From assembly GCA_021286925.1 (NCBI GenBank), contig JAJTBL010000051.1, positions 1 to 9,175 on the forward strand: a stretch of DNA of 9,175 nucleotides. The letters run 5' to 3'. This DNA comes from Spirochaetia bacterium. Lineage in GTDB: Bacteria > Spirochaetota > Spirochaetia > Treponematales > Rectinemataceae. Shown here one piece after another: positions 7,469 to 9,175 of the stretch (position 1 is its first letter; each line of letters starts with the position of its first letter). The position numbers and the translations under genes are program-made. The notes under the pieces are model-generated. The model did no database searches and was not told the DNA's origin. It saw only the letters and a program-made list of their open reading frames with translations.

Positions 7469-8077
7469 GTGTACAAAGCGGTTGTTTTCGATTTTGGCAA
7501 TGTGCTGTGCGGATTGGACCGCGAAACATTTGTAAAAAGGGCAGCAGCGCATGCCCGGATTTCAGCGGAGGAACTGCTGGTCAAACTTTGGGGCACTGAG
7601 CTTGAGCATGAGTTCGAAACGGGAGCTTTTGATTCGCGCGGGTATTATGAGCGGGTCAAGGCTTTGGCAGGCTTTGACGAAACGTATACCTTTGAACGCT
7701 TTGTCGAAGATTACAAGACCATCATTCTGCCCAATCCTGACGGCGAAGAGGGGCTTAAAACTGCGCAAAGGCTTGGCAGGCGAACTTTTGTCCTATCCAA
7801 CACATCCTATCTCCATGCGTACATGATTTTTACCAATGAAGTGCTGGCTTCCATCCCGGAACTGCATATTCTTTCCTATAAAGTCGGCTTTATGAAGCCA
7901 GATCCGCGAATCTGGCTGAAACTGCTGGAATATTCCGGCCTGGCTGCCCGGGATTGCCTGTACATCGATGATGTCCCAGCCTACTGCAAAGCGGCAGAAA
8001 ACCTGGGCTTCGGTTCGTTTTGTTATGATAAAAAGGTACATAATCTCTCGCAAATTCTCGAAAATATGCTACAATAG
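7469..8077 (+). CDS. HAD-superfamily phosphatase, subfamily IA, YihX-like
   Basis: A 202-aa cytoplasmic protein, normal length for small HAD phosphatases. Motif I is VVFDFGNVL (5-13) with nucleophile D8. The usual second Asp (DxD) is replaced by Gly, as in the DxGNV group that includes E. coli YihX, an alpha-glucose-1-phosphate phosphatase. Motif II is VLSNTSYLH with S110. Motif III is GFMKPDPRIW with K143. Motif IV is LYIDDVPAYCKAA with D167 and D168. A helical cap lies between about residues 15 and 88. The start is GTG at 7469, since AAGGAG (7458-7463) is 5 nt upstream and the hydrophobic strand of motif I follows at once. It lies 45 nt after the M20 gene on the same strand, so the two may be co-transcribed, although a promoter-like box overlaps the M20 stop. 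Phosphatase activity is likely; the substrate (sugar phosphate, nucleotide or other) cannot be told from sequence. Confidence 0.88.
   Translation: MYKAVVFDFGNVLCGLDRETFVKRAAAHARISAEELLVKLWGTELEHEFETGAFDSRGYYERVKALAGFDETYTFERFVEDYKTIILPNPDGEEGLKTAQRLGRRTFVLSNTSYLHAYMIFTNEVLASIPELHILSYKVGFMKPDPRIWLKLLEYSGLAARDCLYIDDVPAYCKAAENLGFGSFCYDKKVHNLSQILENMLQ
8068..8075 (+). promoter_or_regulatory. Candidate extended -10 element upstream of the binding-protein gene
   Basis: The extended -10 is TG-C-TACAAT (8067-8075), overlapping the HAD stop codon. No clear -35 is visible. The predicted transcription start, near 8082, falls within a perfect palindrome, ATGTATACAT (8080-8089), which would suit an operator. 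The 5' leader would be about 83 nt. Confidence 0.4.
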
Positions 8078-8079
8078 AA

Positions 8080-8089
8080 ATGTATACAT
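8080..8089. promoter_or_regulatory. Perfect 10-bp palindrome ATGTATACAT, possible operator
   Basis: It lies 4 bp after the candidate -10 box and covers the predicted transcription start of the downstream binding-protein gene. The position suits a repressor site. A palindrome this short and AT-rich can arise by chance, and I recognise no specific regulator consensus. Confidence 0.3.
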
Positions 8090-8096
8090 GGAGGAA

Positions 8097-8131
8097 CAGC
8101 TGGAGCGGCCAACATACAGCGGCCTCAGCTG
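8097..8131 (+). other. Leader hairpin before the binding-protein gene
   Basis: CAGCTG at 8097-8102 pairs with CAGCTG at 8126-8131. Inside, GGCC at 8107-8110 pairs with GGCC at 8121-8124, with an uneven internal loop (4 nt against 1) and a 10-nt apical loop. The same stretch contains a direct repeat AGCGGCC (8104-8110 and 8118-8124). No T-tract follows, so it is not a typical terminator; it ends 21 nt before the SD. It may stabilise the mRNA or be part of an unrecognised leader element. Confidence 0.4.
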
Positions 8132-8164
8132 ATTTCGCATCAACAACGTTTTGAGGAGGAGTTT

Positions 8165-9139
8165 ATGAAAAAACTCGCACTGATTCTCTTGAGTCTCGTC
8201 ATTGCAGGATCCGCATGGGCGGCTGGCGGCAAGGTCGTCGTTTACACAGCCCATGAGGAATCGATCATCAATGCGCTGGTTCCAATGTTTGAGAAGGAAA
8301 CCGGAATCAAGGTCGAATATGTCAAACTGGGTTCAGGCGATGTCATCAAGCGAGCCAAGGCTGAAGCTGCCAATCCCCAGGCTGATGTCATCTGGTCTAT
8401 CGGCGGCGAACAGCTGGAAGCCGAAAGCCAGATTCTCGCTCAGTATACCCCGAAAGATTGGGACAAGATCGCGTCCGTGTACAAGGTCGGAACCAACTGG
8501 CTGCCCTACACCGGCATCATGAACGTCTTCATCGTCAACACCAAGATGCTGAAACCCGAGCAGTTCCCCAAGAAATGGACTGATCTGCAGGATGCCCGCT
8601 TCAAAAAACTCATCTCCTCCGCCCGCGCTGACAAATCTGGCTCTTCCTATATGCAGCTTGCGAACGTGCTCGCCATTTATGGAGACAAGGGATGGGACAT
8701 CTACAAGGGCATCATGAAAAACATGGTCATTTCCGCCTCCTCCGGCGCTGTTCCCAAGTTTGTCAATGATGGCGAACAGGCTGTCGGCATTACCCTTGAA
8801 GACAACGCGTTCCGTTACTTCGCCGGCGGCGGCCCTGTCGCCATTGTCTATCCCGAAGACGGCACAGTTGCTGCTCCTGACGGCATTGCCTTGCTCAAAG
8901 GTGCTCCCAACCTTGAAAACGCCAAAAAGTTCATCGACTGGTGCCTCTCCAAACCGGTTCAGGAGTACCTGGTTGACGCCATGGCCAGAAGACCGGTCAG
9001 AACCGACTGCAAGGATCCCAAGGGACTTCCTCCGCTCACAACCATTAAAACCGTTCCCTACGACTTCGGATGGGCCGCCAAGAACAAGAATGACTTCGTG
9101 AAGAAGTTTGTCGACATCGCGATGGATCTCAACCTGTAG
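8165..9139 (+). CDS. Family-1 extracellular solute-binding protein of an ABC importer (iron / phosphonate / hexose-phosphate type)
   Basis: A 324-aa secreted binding protein. The signal peptide is residues 1-19 (MKKLALILLSLVIAGSAWA), cleaved before AGGK, with no lipobox. The mature protein opens with KVVVYTAHEESIINALVPMFEKE, the first strand-helix unit of FbpA/AfuA-like type-2 periplasmic proteins. It also shows ADVIWSIGGEQ, VNDGEQAVGITLEDN, the VYPEDGTVAAPDGIALLKGAPN segment and the helix NAKKFIDWCLSKPVQEYL, all typical of this family. Such proteins are often labelled iron-binding, but the adjacent Tyr-Tyr pair of classical ferric-binding proteins is absent. An organic phosphate, phosphonate or similar anion is therefore equally possible. 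The SD GAGGAGGAG lies directly upstream of the ATG. Codons favour C- or G-ending forms (ATC, AAG, TTC), suggesting high expression. The permease and ATPase genes would be expected just past the right edge. Confidence 0.9.
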   Translation: MKKLALILLSLVIAGSAWAAGGKVVVYTAHEESIINALVPMFEKETGIKVEYVKLGSGDVIKRAKAEAANPQADVIWSIGGEQLEAESQILAQYTPKDWDKIASVYKVGTNWLPYTGIMNVFIVNTKMLKPEQFPKKWTDLQDARFKKLISSARADKSGSSYMQLANVLAIYGDKGWDIYKGIMKNMVISASSGAVPKFVNDGEQAVGITLEDNAFRYFAGGGPVAIVYPEDGTVAAPDGIALLKGAPNLENAKKFIDWCLSKPVQEYLVDAMARRPVRTDCKDPKGLPPLTTIKTVPYDFGWAAKNKNDFVKKFVDIAMDLNL

Positions 9140-9155
9140 TTTTTCTGAATAGGCG

Positions 9156-9169
9156 TCCGGCTTCCCGGA
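9156..9169 (+). other. Small hairpin after the binding-protein gene
   Basis: TCCGG and CCGGA form a 5-bp stem with a CTTC loop, 16 nt after the stop codon. No T-run follows inside the window. The last bases (AAGAGGA) could be the SD of a following gene, so this is more likely an intercistronic mRNA-stabilising stem than a full terminator. Confidence 0.35.
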
Positions 9170-9175
9170 AGAGGA

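Noticed and set aside
5975..7552. A 525-codon open frame on the minus strand opposite the M20 gene
   Set aside because: It runs antisense to a clear M20 enzyme with intact motifs. Its translation is rich in Arg, Cys and His without domain motifs, it has no SD, and it crosses the divergent intergenic region. It is a shadow frame.
8080..8154. A 24-codon open frame in the binding-protein leader, with its stop touching the SD, and a 14-codon frame from 8088
   Set aside because: Neither has an SD. The predicted transcript starts near the first ATG, and no run of regulatory codons is visible. A leader peptide cannot be supported.
1..9175. CRISPR arrays, insertion sequences, tRNA/rRNA genes, phage or defence genes
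   Set aside because: No regularly spaced repeats, transposase motifs, terminal inverted repeats or RNA-gene signatures were seen; nearly all bases belong to conserved metabolic and transport genes.

Overview
The window is ordinary bacterial chromosome of mid GC content. It is densely coded, with strong Shine-Dalgarno (SD) sequences and occasional GTG starts. Both solute-binding proteins have signal-peptidase-I type signal peptides without a lipobox cysteine. This suggests soluble periplasmic proteins in a two-membrane (diderm) bacterium. Spirochaetota or Synergistota would fit this style of gene content, but that is a weak guess and no 16S or other marker gene is present.

Left half (1-5882, minus strand): a five-gene operon. 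Read in transcription order it holds a BMP/PnrA-type nucleoside-binding protein (5882-4800), a double-domain ABC ATPase (4717-3155), two BPD_transp_2-type permeases (3165-2062 and 2065-1088), and a metal-dependent amidohydrolase of the SAH/MTA/guanine-deaminase superfamily (1079 to beyond base 1, cut by the window edge). A candidate sigma-70 promoter lies at 5934-5962. The genes overlap or nearly abut from the ATPase onward. An intergenic hairpin at 4738-4766 separates the binding-protein gene from the rest and is a plausible expression-ratio device.

Centre (5883-6070): a 188-bp divergent intergenic region.

Right half (6071-9175, plus strand): an M20D-type metallo-amidohydrolase (6071-7423), a small HAD-family phosphatase of the YihX-like DxGNV group (7469-8077), and a family-1 extracellular solute-binding protein of the iron/phosphonate/hexose-phosphate type (8165-9139). 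The last probably begins a second ABC importer operon running off the right edge. Near-identical extended -10 motifs overlap the stop codons of the M20 and HAD genes. The binding-protein gene has an 87-bp leader with a perfect palindrome and a two-part hairpin.

How it fits together (inference): the left operon imports a purine nucleoside or related compound and deaminates or hydrolyses it. The divergent M20 amidase and HAD phosphatase could act on the same or a related small amide or phosphorylated molecule. I see no CRISPR array, mobile element, tRNA, rRNA, defence or phage gene. I found no clearly new system; the most interesting items are the enzyme-transporter grouping and the regulatory structures between genes.
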